DNA of 64,000 bases from an uncultured Prevotella sp. (GCA_900541575.1 UQKO01000008.1:1-64000); one strand, 5' to 3'; positions 15,832 through 25,617 are shown, counted from the first letter of the stretch. Numbers and translations are program-made. The notes: generated from the letters alone by a model not told the origin.

Positions 15832-15990
15832 ACACTTTGCATTATCTTTGCAGAAGATAAGCTACGGCTCAGCAATTTGAAAGTAAACTTTCATTGCTCT
15901 CGCACTTGCATTATCTTTGCAGAAGATAAGCTACGGCTCGGCAATTTGAAAGCAAACTTTCATTGCACTCGCACTTGCATTATCTTTGCA
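15832..15990 (+). repeat. 69-bp tandem repeat carrying three alaS promoter boxes
   Basis: Two full and one partial copy of a 69-bp unit. Each copy contains TATCTTTG (15843-15850, 15912-15919, 15981-15988), a perfect TAnnTTTG -7 box. The first has TTTG exactly 19 bases upstream; the second and third have TTTC at the same place. The last box is 32 bases before the alaS ATG at 16021. Between the boxes lies the palindrome GAAAGTAAACTTTC or its variant GAAAGCAAACTTTC. Confidence 0.8.
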
Positions 15991-16020
15991 TCGCACTTAA
16001 CAAAACAACAAACTCAAAAT

Positions 16021-18648
16021 ATGATGACAGCTAACGAAATCCGCGACTCATACAAGAAATTCTTTGAGTCGAAAGGACACACCATCGTGCCCTCTGCACC
16101 GATGGTGATTAAAGACGATCCTACGCTGATGTTCACCAATGCCGGTATGAACCAGTGGAAGGATATTATCCTCGGACAACGCGACCCAGAGCCACGCCGA
16201 CGCGCAGATTCGCAGAAGTGTCTCCGCGTAAGCGGTAAGCACAACGACCTTGAAGAAGTGGGTCACGATACTTACCACCACACCATGTTCGAGATGCTCG
16301 GCAATTGGAGCTTTGGCGACTACTTCAAAGAGGGGGCCATTGACTACGCGTGGGAATATCTCGTCGATGTGCTCCACCTCGACCCGAAGGATCTCTACGT
16401 AACCGTGTTTGAAGGTTCTGAAGAAGAAGGACTCAAACGCGACGACGAAGCTGCCTCATATTGGGCCAAGCATGTGCCTGCCGACCATATCATCAACGGC
16501 AATAAGCATGATAATTTCTGGGAAATGGGCGATACAGGCCCTTGCGGTCCTTGCTCAGAAATTCACCTCGATAGCCGTACTCCTGAGGAGAAGGCAAAGG
16601 TGCCCGGACGCGAGCTTGTCAATAAAGACGACCCCCAGGTAATTGAAATTTGGAACATCGTGTTCATGCAGTATGAGCGCAAGGCAAATGGTTCACTCGT
16701 GCCTCTGGGCATGAACGTAATTGATACGGGTATGGGCTTCGAGCGCTTGGTACGTGCCATTCAGGGCAAGAACTCTAACTACGATACAGACATTTTCCAG
16801 CCCATCATCAAGAAGATTGGTGAGCTCTCGGGCTTCGAATATGGCAAAGACGAGAAGATTGACGTGGCCATGCGCGTGATTGCTGACCACTTGCGTGCCA
16901 TTGCCTTCTCTATTGCCGACGGACAGCTGCCTTCCAATGCAAAGGCAGGCTATGTGATTCGCCGCATCTTGCGTCGTGCCGTGCGCTATGCTTACACGTT
17001 CCTCGGCCAACGCGAAGCCTTCCTCTGTAAGCTCGTGCCAACCCTTGTTGAAGAAATGGGTGAAGCCTTCCCCGAACTCAAAGCTCAGCAGGTACTCATT
17101 GGCCGCGTGATGCAAGAAGAGGAGGAAAGTTTCCTCCGCACCCTCTCTACGGGTATCAACATGCTCGAGGGCGTGATTGCTCAGACAAAGCAGGAGGGTA
17201 AGACCACCGTAGATGGAGAAAAGGCATTTACGCTGTTCGACACTTATGGATTCCCGCTCGACCTCACCGAGCTTATCTGCCATGAAAACGGCCTCGAGGT
17301 GGACGAAACTGGATTTAACGCTGAGATGCAGAAGCAGAAGGAGCGCGCTCGCAACGCTGCCGCTGTGGAGACCGACGATTGGGTGATACTCAAAGAAGGC
17401 GAAACGCAATTCCTCGGCTGGGATCTCACAGAGTGTGATTGCCACATCTTGCGCTATCGTCGCGTACAGCAAAAGAAGCAGACCTACTTTGAACTTGTCC
17501 TCGATCAAACTCCTTTCTACGCTGAAATGGGTGGGCAGGTAGGCGACCAAGGCGTGCTTGTCAATGGAGACGAGAAGGTGGAAATCTTCGACACGAAGCG
17601 CGAGAACAATCTGCCTATCCACCTCACGAAAAAACTCCCCGCACATCCCGAAGCATCCTTCCATGCCGAAGTAAACATCAAGTTCCGCCGCGGCAGTGAG
17701 GCCAATCATACGGCTACTCACTTGCTCGACCAAGCCTTGCGCGAAGTACTTGGTGCTCACGTAGAACAGAAAGGTTCACTCGTCACTCCCGACTACCTCC
17801 GCTTCGACTTCTCTCATTTCCAGAAAGTCACTCCTGAGGAGTTGCGCCAAGTAGAACGCATAGTGAATCGTCGCATCCGCGAGGACATTCCTTTGCAAGA
17901 CCATCGCGACGTACCTATGGAAGAGGCTAAGAAGCTTGGTGCCATTGCTCTCTTCGGCGAGAAGTATGGCGACAAGGTACGCGTGGTACAGTTTGGGAAG
18001 AGTGTAGAGTTTTGTGGTGGTTGCCACGCTAAGAGCACAGGTCGCATCGGATTGCTTCGCATCGTGAGCGAGAGCAGCGTAGCTGCTGGCGTGCGCCGTA
18101 TCGAGGCTATCACGGGCGAAGCTGCCGAAGAGAGCGTATACGACATGCAGGATATGCTCACAGGCTTGAAGTCGTTCTTCAACAATGCCAAGGATCTCAC
18201 CGCAGTGATTAAGAAGACCATTGAGGAGAACGATGAACTGAAGAAGCAGGTGGAAGGCTACGTGAAGGAAAAGCTCGCCGAAACGCGCAACCGCCTCGTA
18301 AAGAGTGCTGAGGAAGTGGATGGCGTGAAACTCGTGAAGTGTGTCATCCCCACAGCCATTGAGCCCAACGCCGTGAAGGACCTTGCTTTCCAAATTGCCG
18401 GTACACTGCCCAACGATACGCTCTGCGTACTCGGTTCTACACATGAAGGGAAACCCTTGCTCACCGTAATGATTAGCAAAAACCTCGTTGAGAGCCGCAA
18501 GCTCAATGCTGGCAAACTCGTGCGCGAAGCCGCTAAGCTCATTAAGGGTGGCGGTGGTGGTGCTCCCCATTTCGCCACAGCTGGTGGTAAAGACGCTACT
18601 GGCCTTGAAGAGGCCGTGAAGAAGATTGTAGATTTGGCTTTGGCCTAA
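16021..18648 (+). CDS. alaS: Alanine-tRNA ligase
   Basis: An 875-residue alanyl-tRNA synthetase, the usual bacterial length. I start it at the ATG pair at 16021, giving 'MMTANEIRDSYKKFFESKGH'. The frame is open to 15658, but that part crosses the promoter repeats. Seen in order: the class II aminoacylation domain ('APMVIKDDPTLMFTNAGMNQ', 'RVSGKHNDLEEVG', 'EMLGNWSFGDYFK'), the tRNA recognition domain, the editing domain with its zinc ligands in 'NHTATHLLDQAL' and 'FCGGCHAKSTGRIG', and the C-terminal DHHA1 domain with 'IKGGGGGAPHFATAGG'. It is a single-gene unit with a repeated promoter upstream and two hairpins downstream. Confidence 0.98.
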   Translation: MMTANEIRDSYKKFFESKGHTIVPSAPMVIKDDPTLMFTNAGMNQWKDIILGQRDPEPRRRADSQKCLRVSGKHNDLEEVGHDTYHHTMFEMLGNWSFGDYFKEGAIDYAWEYLVDVLHLDPKDLYVTVFEGSEEEGLKRDDEAASYWAKHVPADHIINGNKHDNFWEMGDTGPCGPCSEIHLDSRTPEEKAKVPGRELVNKDDPQVIEIWNIVFMQYERKANGSLVPLGMNVIDTGMGFERLVRAIQGKNSNYDTDIFQPIIKKIGELSGFEYGKDEKIDVAMRVIADHLRAIAFSIADGQLPSNAKAGYVIRRILRRAVRYAYTFLGQREAFLCKLVPTLVEEMGEAFPELKAQQVLIGRVMQEEEESFLRTLSTGINMLEGVIAQTKQEGKTTVDGEKAFTLFDTYGFPLDLTELICHENGLEVDETGFNAEMQKQKERARNAAAVETDDWVILKEGETQFLGWDLTECDCHILRYRRVQQKKQTYFELVLDQTPFYAEMGGQVGDQGVLVNGDEKVEIFDTKRENNLPIHLTKKLPAHPEASFHAEVNIKFRRGSEANHTATHLLDQALREVLGAHVEQKGSLVTPDYLRFDFSHFQKVTPEELRQVERIVNRRIREDIPLQDHRDVPMEEAKKLGAIALFGEKYGDKVRVVQFGKSVEFCGGCHAKSTGRIGLLRIVSESSVAAGVRRIEAITGEAAEESVYDMQDMLTGLKSFFNNAKDLTAVIKKTIEENDELKKQVEGYVKEKLAETRNRLVKSAEEVDGVKLVKCVIPTAIEPNAVKDLAFQIAGTLPNDTLCVLGSTHEGKPLLTVMISKNLVESRKLNAGKLVREAAKLIKGGGGGAPHFATAGGKDATGLEEAVKKIVDLALA

Positions 18649-18659
18649 TCCGCTTAAAG

Positions 18660-18700
18660 AAGAGCCCTTGGATGCCAATGCGTGTCTAAGGGCTCTTTTT
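18660..18700 (+). terminator. alaS terminator
   Basis: AAGAGCCCTT (18660-18669) pairs with AAGGGCTCTT (18688-18697), followed by TTT. It starts 12 bases past the alaS stop. Confidence 0.85.
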
Positions 18701-18721
18701 GTGCTACATTTCATTGAAACG

Positions 18722-18757
18722 AAGCGCCGCTCACAACATGGATTGCGAGCGGCGCTT
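18722..18757. terminator. Second hairpin, probably ends the convergent YecH-like gene
   Basis: AAGCGCCGCTC pairs perfectly with GAGCGGCGCTT. On the plus strand it is followed by TGTCTTTTTT; on the minus strand by CGTTTC. It lies 30 bases past the stop of the minus-strand gene at 18787. Confidence 0.6.
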
Positions 18758-18786
18758 TGTCTTTTTTAGAGGGGAATAATCAAGGT

Positions 18787-19020
18787 TTAATGCTTGCAGA
18801 TTTTAGTTGCGTCTACCGTGAAGCCTTCTGTACTTGCAGGCATAAACTTTCCTTTTGCAGAAAGAAATTCTACGATTTCTAAAGCCGTCATATTCGTGGC
18901 AGAGCAAGTGTAGAAGCGCTCATCCTGGCCAAAACGAGCGTGGATGGCATCTACGAGTTCTTGCTTATTAGCATAGGTATTTCCCTCCATCATGTGGAGT
19001 ATTTCATGTCCGTGTGTCAT
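18787..19020 (-). CDS. YecH-like metal-binding protein (DUF2492)
   Basis: A 77-residue protein. Starting at the ATG at 19018-19020 gives 'MTHGHEILHMMEGNTYANKQ', which lines up with the start of the YecH/DUF2492 family. The ORF runs on to 19083, but that segment is not family-like. Other family marks are 'AIHARFGQDERFYTCSATNM', 'LVEFLSAKGKF'-type helix (here IVEFLSAKGKF) and the C-terminal 'ATKICKH'. The conserved His and Cys residues (HGHE, YTCSA, ICKH) are thought to bind a metal. The biological role is not established. Single gene, convergent with alaS. Confidence 0.88.
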   Translation of the reverse strand: MTHGHEILHMMEGNTYANKQELVDAIHARFGQDERFYTCSATNMTALEIVEFLSAKGKFMPASTEGFTVDATKICKH

Positions 19021-19143
19021 AATTATAGTCGTTGGGGATGAAGTGTTAGGAATTTTAAAGTCAAGAGGTAATAAAGTGAGCATCTACTAGCTTATCAACG
19101 AGCTTTATAACCTTTAAACCGAGTTCATCACAAAGTCCACAAT

Positions 19144-19446
19144 TCAGAAGATGCGCGGCTCGGAAACGGGAATTTCCACTTCGTCGTTGGGCCAATGAGG
19201 CTGATATATGAGGTCGATGGGACGACCTCCTACCCCACTCCAGTCAACGCGCCGAAGAGCACCGAAATCGGGCTTTCCAAAGTCAAAAGAGCGTCCATAG
19301 AGTAATAGCGCTCGTCGAGCCTCATCAATAGCCCATAAGCCGCCGCCGTTAGTACACGTCTCGCCTGGTTGCAAGAGTTCGCGATGGAGGTAGACGTGAC
19401 CAAAGCGGAGCACACCTTCTTGGGTGATAATGAATTTCTGATACAT
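19144..19446 (-). CDS. Conserved hypothetical protein downstream of beta-galactosidase
   Basis: A 100-residue protein that I do not recognise by family name. It starts 'MYQKFIITQEGVLRFGHVYL' and continues with a Gly-rich turn ('TCTNGGGLWAIDEARRALLL') and 'WPNDEVEIPV' near the end. No signal peptide, membrane segment or metal cluster. The compact alternating pattern suggests a small mixed alpha/beta or beta fold. It begins 21 bases after the beta-galactosidase stop on the same strand, so it is probably co-transcribed, but this tells nothing firm about its job. Confidence 0.7.
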   Translation of the reverse strand: MYQKFIITQEGVLRFGHVYLHRELLQPGETCTNGGGLWAIDEARRALLLYGRSFDFGKPDFGALRRVDWSGVGGRPIDLIYQPHWPNDEVEIPVSEPRIF

Positions 19447-19467
19447 CAGTCGTCAGGGGAAAGAGAT

Positions 19468-22400
19468 TTAATGCTTAGAGATGCGCACCTTGTAAGTAAG
19501 CACATGGTTGGGCACAAGATACATAGGCAGAGTGCCTACATCCTGACCACAGGAAGCATTACCAATACCACGCATCCAAGCATCGAGGTGAAGCACGTTG
19601 TGTGCGCGGGGCTGGAGTTCCCAGTAGTGGTTGGCATTCATCAGTTCTTCGTCGGCGTAGGGGATGAGCGAGAAGTTGACGCGTCCCTGCATCTCCATCT
19701 TCACGCCGAAGCCCTTGCCATCAGTGAGGGTGAGCTCGCGAAGTTCTTCACGATTGCCCGTTGACTGCGGTTTCATGTTAGGCTCTATCATGGCAGCAGG
19801 CGTAGTGGTATATCGACCTGCAATCACGCCATCAAGACGATCGCAAGCGTTCTCCCAAGGACCCAATGCATAGTAGTCTACGTGAGAAAGAGCAGAGTCG
19901 AGCAAGCACACAAGACCTGCACGACGAAGGTCGCCCGTGTGGGGAGTGAAGCGCACATCCATATCGACGACACCTTGCGGATAGAGGGTATAATTGATTT
20001 CCGTATCGCAGAGCGAACCCTTACGGGTGGTCTTCACCACAATGTTGCCTCCTACATTCTCTACCTTCACCGTTCCCTTGGCTTCAAGGCCATTGGAAGT
20101 GTTGCCAAAGCGGTCGTTCTCGATCCAGCGATGGTTGCTATATTCAAAGCCGGCATGGTCCGCCAAGATATTGCGGCCACCGAGAGCGAGGCTTGTGAGG
20201 CGAGCTGTCTCATTATCGAAGGTGAGTTGCACACGTTCGTTGCCGATGATGGTCTGGTCGAGCGAGAGCGTCTGAAGCATTTCGGGAGCCTTAGCATCAG
20301 CTTTCAGCTCGGGCAAGTTGCCACGCTCACAGAGTGTATATTGTTTCATGGCTGCCACGTGGCCCGCAGCAGCATAGCGTTGCGCATTGCGGAATGAAGT
20401 ACGAAGCGTAAGGAGCACTTCCGTGCCTGCTATTTCGGCATTAGCCAAGTCGGCCTTGGCAAGCTTCAGCGTGAGCGTGATGCTATCACCAGGAAGCACA
20501 GAGGGAAGTTTCACACTCTTCGTGCTTACGATGTAGCCATTCTTTACTACCTCATAGCGGAGATTGAAGTCCTTCAGATTCTGGAAAGCATAACCATTCT
20601 TCAAGGTGATGGTGGCGGTATTCTTGGCCTTATCTACCTTGTTAAGACGGAACTTCACATACTGATGAGCAGCCTTTACTTCGGCGAGTTTAGCACTCTC
20701 TTGGCGCGAGCTATTGATGATACCATTGCAGCAGAAGTTGCCTTGGTGAGGACCAGGATAGTCGTAGCCTGTCGTGAGGCGATAGATGCCTTGCTTCATA
20801 AGCTGCGGATCGAAGATGGACTGATCTACCCAGTCCCAAATGCAACCACCGATAGTAGCATTCGAGCTTTCGATAGAGTTCCAATACTGATCAAGGTTGC
20901 CTACGGCATTCCCCATGGCATGAGCATATTCGCAGATAAACATGGGCTTGTCGAGATTAGAAGTATTCTGTCTCATCCAGGCCATGCCGGGATACATTTT
21001 TGAATAGAAGTCGGAGTAGCGTTCACCGCCGTAGGGTTTGCTGATTCGTGTTCCTTCATAGTGAACGGGGCGCGAGTCGAGTTTCTTGGCAACTTCATAG
21101 CAATATTTAAAGTTCTCGCCAGCACCGGCTTCATTACCAAGGCTCCATATCACTACGCTAGGATGGTTGCGATCGCGCAATATCATGCGATCAATGCGAT
21201 CGGTAAAAGCGGGTATCCAACTTTTTCGGTCAGAAATGCTTTGATTGGCATGGTCCTCGAGGTCGGCTTCATCCACGGTGTAAAGGCCGTAGTAGTCGTA
21301 CATGGCATACATGCGCGCATCGTTGGGATAGTGCGAGGTGCGAATCGTGTTGATGTTGTTTTGCTTCATAAGAGTCACATCGCGCAACATTTCATCCACT
21401 GTTACGGCGCGTCCGTTCTTGGGCGAAGTATCGTGACGATTTACGCCTTTGAGAAACACGCGCTTTTCGTTCACATAGAGCAACGAGCCCTTTACCTCCA
21501 CTTTGCGCAGACCTACCTTAGTAGAGAATGCCATTTCATCGTTACCCTGCTCATCTTGCTGGATAATGCGCAAGGTGTATAGCGTGGGAAGTTCAGCGCT
21601 CCACAACTCGGCGTTGGGCACACAGAGCTTAATATTGGCTTGCGACCCATCAGCGCCGCTCATTTCTACGCGGTTTTCCTGAATCTTCTCTCCTTTGGGA
21701 TTGAAAATCTTCGCCACGATGATTTTCTTTCCCCTAAGGTTGTCACGATTATCCAACGTGAGCTGCACGTTGACCGTAGCATCGGCCACATGGTTTGCAT
21801 CTATGTGCACATCGGAAGTGACGTAGTGGTCGCGAACAGCCATTTGGGGTGTATTATATAGGTATACTTCGCGGAAGATACCACTCATGCGGAACATGTC
21901 CTGGCATTCCAAATAAGAACCATCACTCCAGCGGAACACTTGCACGGCTAGGCGATTGTCAATGCCTTTCTTCAAGTACTTGGTAATATCAAATTCTGCA
22001 ACGTTATTGGAGCCCTGTGTGTAGCCCACATACTGTCCATTGAGCCATACAAAAGCTGCACTATAAATGCCACCAAAATGAATAAACGTGCGGCGTCCAT
22101 CCCAATTGGAAGGCACTTTAAAAGTGCGCACGTAGGAACCCACAGGATCGATTCCATAGTTCTTTCCACCATCGTTATAGCCCGGACGAGCCTTGATAAA
22201 GGGAGGAGTGTTAGCATGCGGATATTCTACATTGCAGTAGAGAGGTTTGTCATAGCCTTGCATCTCCCAGTTGGAAGGTACGGGGATATTATCCCATGCG
22301 GTTACATCGTAACCTTCCTTCCAGAAGTCGAGGGGGCGTTGCGATGGCTCGGGCACGAAGTGGAATTTCCACGTACCATTGAGCGAGAGATAACGATCGG

Positions 22401-23475
22401 TCTGCGGCTGTGTCCAGGGAGTATTGTAGTAAGCTGCATCGGCAAGCATTTCCTTTTCGCTGTTGTAGGGCAAGTAGGTGGCTACACCTGCTTCCTTATT
22501 CTCAGCGAAAATAGTTTCGTCTTCCCAATAGGGCGACTTAATTTTAGGTTTTTCAACCTGTTCAAAGGTAAACCATGCTTCTTTGTCTTTGGCATTATAA
22601 GTTGTCAGCTTGAGCTGGCCATTCTTCAAGGCGTACATCTTGCCACTCTTAGCTTGCCCTGCAGAACGAATGATGTAAGTGCCCACATGACCATCCACAG
22701 GCTCAAACTTAAACTGGGCATTATTCCACACACCATCCTGAGCAGGCCACTGCAACAAATAGTCAATGGAAGCGTTGCTGCCGCCATCGTCGAAGTTTTG
22801 CGTGTAGAAAGCATTGCCTACAACACGGCGATCGAGGTCGAGCATCTTGATATTCCAATACTGACCGCGGTTTCCTTTATCAGCTTTTTCGCCTACGATG
22901 TGGGCATTGTTCTCGCCAGAATCGCCATTACCGAGCACACTGTCGGGATATTGCACCGAACGAATGCGATAGGTTAAGTCGGCATCAAATCCTGAATGGG
23001 CTGCCTCTACCACTGAAAAATGAGCTGCCTTATTGCCTACAGCTTTGGCACGCTCTATCAAAACGATTTTCGTGCCCTGTATAGCAGCTGCCATCTGAGG
23101 ACGATTGGTCGGTACGAGTATGAGATATTTTCCATCGGTCTCAACTTTCCAAAGCTGTGCTTCGTCTGAACCATTGTTTGCGCCCTCTTCTACAGCGTTG
23201 CCCTCGGTACGAATGGCTTTATTGGTAAAGGGGTTAATAAAACGCCAAGAGCCAGAAAGCTCGTTGACCGTGAAGTGTTGACCCGCATTGTCTTCATTGA
23301 TTTTCGACAATACTAGTCCACCCTTTCCATTTTCACTCACAGCAAGTCCTTTCACTGCACTTACCAAGTGGTAGAGCGCACCAGGCTTGAATTTCTGCGC
23401 TTGCACGCCCAATACACCACATACCAAGAGCACGAGGAGCATTAAACAGTGCTTGCAATTTGTTGTCATCTTCAT
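19468..23475 (-). CDS. GH2 beta-galactosidase with N-terminal lectin-like extension
   Basis: A 1335-residue secreted GH2 enzyme of the LacZ type, which removes terminal beta-linked galactose. Residues 1-26 are a signal peptide (ends 'GVQAQ'). Residues about 28-305 form one or two beta-trefoil/RICIN-like domains, with QxW-type marks ('AQLWKVETDGKYLIL', 'GQYWNIKMLDLD'), probably for carbohydrate binding. The GH2 core starts near 313 ('SPYWEDETIFAENKE'). It includes the sugar-binding jelly roll ('YLSLNGTWKF', 'PVPSNWEMQGYDKPLY'), immunoglobulin-like domain, and TIM barrel with 'LKGVNRHDTSP', the acid/base E782 in 'SLGNEAG' and the nucleophile E849 in 'ICEYAHAMGN'. A LacZ-type C-terminal domain completes it. 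LacZ is about 1020 residues; the extra length is the N-terminal part. A TetR gene lies just upstream. No SusC/SusD pair is nearby. Confidence 0.93.
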   Translation of the reverse strand: MKMTTNCKHCLMLLVLLVCGVLGVQAQKFKPGALYHLVSAVKGLAVSENGKGGLVLSKINEDNAGQHFTVNELSGSWRFINPFTNKAIRTEGNAVEEGANNGSDEAQLWKVETDGKYLILVPTNRPQMAAAIQGTKIVLIERAKAVGNKAAHFSVVEAAHSGFDADLTYRIRSVQYPDSVLGNGDSGENNAHIVGEKADKGNRGQYWNIKMLDLDRRVVGNAFYTQNFDDGGSNASIDYLLQWPAQDGVWNNAQFKFEPVDGHVGTYIIRSAGQAKSGKMYALKNGQLKLTTYNAKDKEAWFTFEQVEKPKIKSPYWEDETIFAENKEAGVATYLPYNSEKEMLADAAYYNTPWTQPQTDRYLSLNGTWKFHFVPEPSQRPLDFWKEGYDVTAWDNIPVPSNWEMQGYDKPLYCNVEYPHANTPPFIKARPGYNDGGKNYGIDPVGSYVRTFKVPSNWDGRRTFIHFGGIYSAAFVWLNGQYVGYTQGSNNVAEFDITKYLKKGIDNRLAVQVFRWSDGSYLECQDMFRMSGIFREVYLYNTPQMAVRDHYVTSDVHIDANHVADATVNVQLTLDNRDNLRGKKIIVAKIFNPKGEKIQENRVEMSGADGSQANIKLCVPNAELWSAELPTLYTLRIIQQDEQGNDEMAFSTKVGLRKVEVKGSLLYVNEKRVFLKGVNRHDTSPKNGRAVTVDEMLRDVTLMKQNNINTIRTSHYPNDARMYAMYDYYGLYTVDEADLEDHANQSISDRKSWIPAFTDRIDRMILRDRNHPSVVIWSLGNEAGAGENFKYCYEVAKKLDSRPVHYEGTRISKPYGGERYSDFYSKMYPGMAWMRQNTSNLDKPMFICEYAHAMGNAVGNLDQYWNSIESSNATIGGCIWDWVDQSIFDPQLMKQGIYRLTTGYDYPGPHQGNFCCNGIINSSRQESAKLAEVKAAHQYVKFRLNKVDKAKNTATITLKNGYAFQNLKDFNLRYEVVKNGYIVSTKSVKLPSVLPGDSITLTLKLAKADLANAEIAGTEVLLTLRTSFRNAQRYAAAGHVAAMKQYTLCERGNLPELKADAKAPEMLQTLSLDQTIIGNERVQLTFDNETARLTSLALGGRNILADHAGFEYSNHRWIENDRFGNTSNGLEAKGTVKVENVGGNIVVKTTRKGSLCDTEINYTLYPQGVVDMDVRFTPHTGDLRRAGLVCLLDSALSHVDYYALGPWENACDRLDGVIAGRYTTTPAAMIEPNMKPQSTGNREELRELTLTDGKGFGVKMEMQGRVNFSLIPYADEELMNANHYWELQPRAHNVLHLDAWMRGIGNASCGQDVGTLPMYLVPNHVLTYKVRISKH

Positions 23476-23556
23476 AGGTGTGATTATAGTTATATATGAT
23501 TATTTTCTAGAGAGAATCTATGGCATTCGGAGGGAGATACCTCAATGTTCCTTTAG

Positions 23557-24171
23557 TTACTTTAGCGTGTATTCCTTAAAAAACTCATCAATCATACTCA
23601 CGCCTTTGGGTGTGGCGCATCCACGAATGGTGACGAGCACGGTATTCTCGAAGAGTTCGCGTTGAGAATATTCATTAGCGAGCCCATTGCGCTGAAACAT
23701 TTCCATCCCCGATGAGAGTTGCCTCGTCACAACTCGAAAATTTATTTCATCACGGAATAGGCCTTGCTCTTTGCCACGATTGAGAAATGCTACTGTGTCG
23801 TCTTCGTTGTCACGCTTGTGCTGCTCAAAATATTCCATCACACGAGGATATTTCATCACATCAGCGAAAAAAGAGGAGCATATCTGATCCATTTCTCTCA
23901 TTTTCGCAACGAATAGGGGCAAGAGAAACTCTAGTACATTCTTTGCACGTTGACTGATAAGCGTAAGTCGTTCACGCTCCTTCTTGTCGCGGTAAACGAG
24001 ACAAGCCAAAAGGAGTTCCTCCTTGTCGGCAAAGAGTTGATAGAGCGTTCGTTTCGACATGGTGAGTTCGTGCGCAATGTTGTCCATCGTCACACTGCGT
24101 ATTCCCTGGGAATGGAAAAGTTTTGTGGCCACACTGATTACGTGTTGCCTTACTTCTTCGCGTTGTTGCAT
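23557..24171 (-). CDS. TetR-family transcriptional regulator
   Basis: A 204-residue regulator. The N-terminal helix-turn-helix is typical: 'VISVATKLFHSQGIRSVTMDNIAHELTMSKRTLYQLFADKEELLLACL' pattern over residues about 10-57 (key turn 'TMSKRTLYQLFADKEEL'). The C-terminal helical part (60-204) would bind a ligand and dimerise; it has no recognisable subfamily mark. It has its own -7 box at 24218. It lies between the MFS transporter gene (ends 24425) and beta-galactosidase (starts 23475), all on the same strand. Control of the transporter is the usual guess for such a pair, not proven here. Confidence 0.9.
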   Translation of the reverse strand: MQQREEVRQHVISVATKLFHSQGIRSVTMDNIAHELTMSKRTLYQLFADKEELLLACLVYRDKKERERLTLISQRAKNVLEFLLPLFVAKMREMDQICSSFFADVMKYPRVMEYFEQHKRDNEDDTVAFLNRGKEQGLFRDEINFRVVTRQLSSGMEMFQRNGLANEYSQRELFENTVLVTIRGCATPKGVSMIDEFFKEYTLK

Positions 24172-24217
24172 GAAATCGTGCTTTTTTGTCGTGCTGCAAA
24201 AAGTAATCTTCGCACTG

Positions 24218-24225
24218 CAAAGATA
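24218..24225 (-). promoter_or_regulatory. -7 box TATCTTTG for the TetR gene
   Basis: Perfect TAnnTTTG match on the minus strand, 46 bases before the TetR ATG. A TTTA about 18 bases further upstream is a weak -33 candidate. Confidence 0.55.
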
Positions 24226-24424
24226 CGAAACTTTTCCGAGTGCTAAAGTTTAGATACTGATATTGGCATATTTATGGATTAGGCCATAAGAATTTTACTC
24301 TGATACAAAGGAATAGGTTGCGATTAGCAAGCATCGGCAGCTTATTATCAAGAAGAGTCTGTTCGCCTTAGAACGGAACAATCTTCCATAACCTTAGAAC
24401 CACAACCAAATAGAAATAAGAAAG

Positions 24425-25597
24425 TTAGTTTTTCTGCACCAACGTAACTAACCCTGAGAAAAGTGTGAGCGATACACCCACTACGGACACGCCTGTCCAT
24501 CCCGCAATACCCCAGCCTAATCCTGATAGGAAAGTACCCATCGTACCTCCAACAAAATAGGTAGTCATGAAGATGGTGTTGGCTCGATTTGAGGCTTGTG
24601 GCTCTAGACCTAGACATAGACTCTGATTGCTGAGTTGTATGCACTGCATACCAATATCCATCACCACAATTCCCACCACGATGGGGAAATAATGATTGGC
24701 ACCGAAGAAGAAGAGCGTCCACGCAGAAAGATGAAGCAGCACGCCCAAATAATTGAAGTGTCTCACTCCTACACGATGAATATATTTTCCAATGCCAGAG
24801 GCCGTGAGCGCTCCTGCAATACCACACAGTCCGAGCAACCCCACCACGTCATTGCCCGCATAAAAAGGAGCCTGATTCATCTTAAAAGCAAGAGAACTCC
24901 ACATGCAAAGAAACGAGCCAAAAGCAAGGCCTGCTCGCAACGAGCTGATGCGCATAGCAGGGTATCTGCGATAGAGCTGCCACACCGAAACCATGAGACT
25001 GGCATACGTTCCTCGATAGTTGGAGGCTACGGGAGGCAAAAGTCGCCCAATGACAAGGAGTGCCAAAAGCATGAGCACACTTCCTATATAATAGATGGTG
25101 CGCCACCCCCACACTTCGCCTACCACTCCACTCACCACTCGAGAGGCAAGAATTCCCGTCAATAGGCCCGAAAGCACAATACCCACATTACGACTTTTAT
25201 GCTCGGGAGCAGAATATTGCGACGCTATAGGAATAAATATCTGCGGCATGACAGAACAAAGTCCTAGTATGGCAGAGGCCACCCACACCACTTGAATGTT
25301 CTGTGCCGTAGCAATGATGAGCAATGTTGCCACTAGCACAGTGAAACTGACCATTACGATATGCTTTCGACTGAGCATATCGCCTAGGGGTATGATAAAT
25401 AGCAAACCAAGAGCGTAGCCCGCCTGCGAAATAGTAGCAATCAGATTCGCCTGAAAATCCGTTACGCCGAGGTCTGCGCTGATAAGGTTGAGCAGTGGCT
25501 GATTATAGTAGAGATTGGCCACTGAAATTCCCGCAATGATGGCGAGCATCCATAGCAAGGAGAGCGGAATGCCTCCATTTTCTTTCAGTATATACAT
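24425..25597 (-). CDS. MFS transporter
   Basis: A 390-residue major facilitator protein with about 12 hydrophobic segments in the inner membrane. The family loop motif is recognisable after helix 2 ('GLLFIIPLGDMLSRKHIVM', the usual GxLaDrxGRR/K position). Another mark is 'LNLISADLGVTDFQANLIAT' in the first periplasmic loop. It belongs to the drug/sugar efflux-like branch, close to transporters annotated as multidrug or arabinose efflux. The substrate cannot be read from the sequence. The TetR gene follows after 253 bases. Start: ATG at 25595-25597, 20 bases after a long hairpin repeat that separates it from thrA. Confidence 0.88.
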   Translation of the reverse strand: MYILKENGGIPLSLLWMLAIIAGISVANLYYNQPLLNLISADLGVTDFQANLIATISQAGYALGLLFIIPLGDMLSRKHIVMVSFTVLVATLLIIATAQNIQVVWVASAILGLCSVMPQIFIPIASQYSAPEHKSRNVGIVLSGLLTGILASRVVSGVVGEVWGWRTIYYIGSVLMLLALLVIGRLLPPVASNYRGTYASLMVSVWQLYRRYPAMRISSLRAGLAFGSFLCMWSSLAFKMNQAPFYAGNDVVGLLGLCGIAGALTASGIGKYIHRVGVRHFNYLGVLLHLSAWTLFFFGANHYFPIVVGIVVMDIGMQCIQLSNQSLCLGLEPQASNRANTIFMTTYFVGGTMGTFLSGLGWGIAGWTGVSVVGVSLTLFSGLVTLVQKN

Positions 25598-25617
25598 TGA
25601 CAGAGCTTCTCTTTATT

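Noticed and set aside
17776..18714. Long minus-strand ORF (312 codons) inside alaS
   Set aside because: It is antisense to a clearly conserved gene and has no family character. The same applies to the long antisense frames in maeB, thrA, the beta-galactosidase, the GH-D-like gene and the giant gene.
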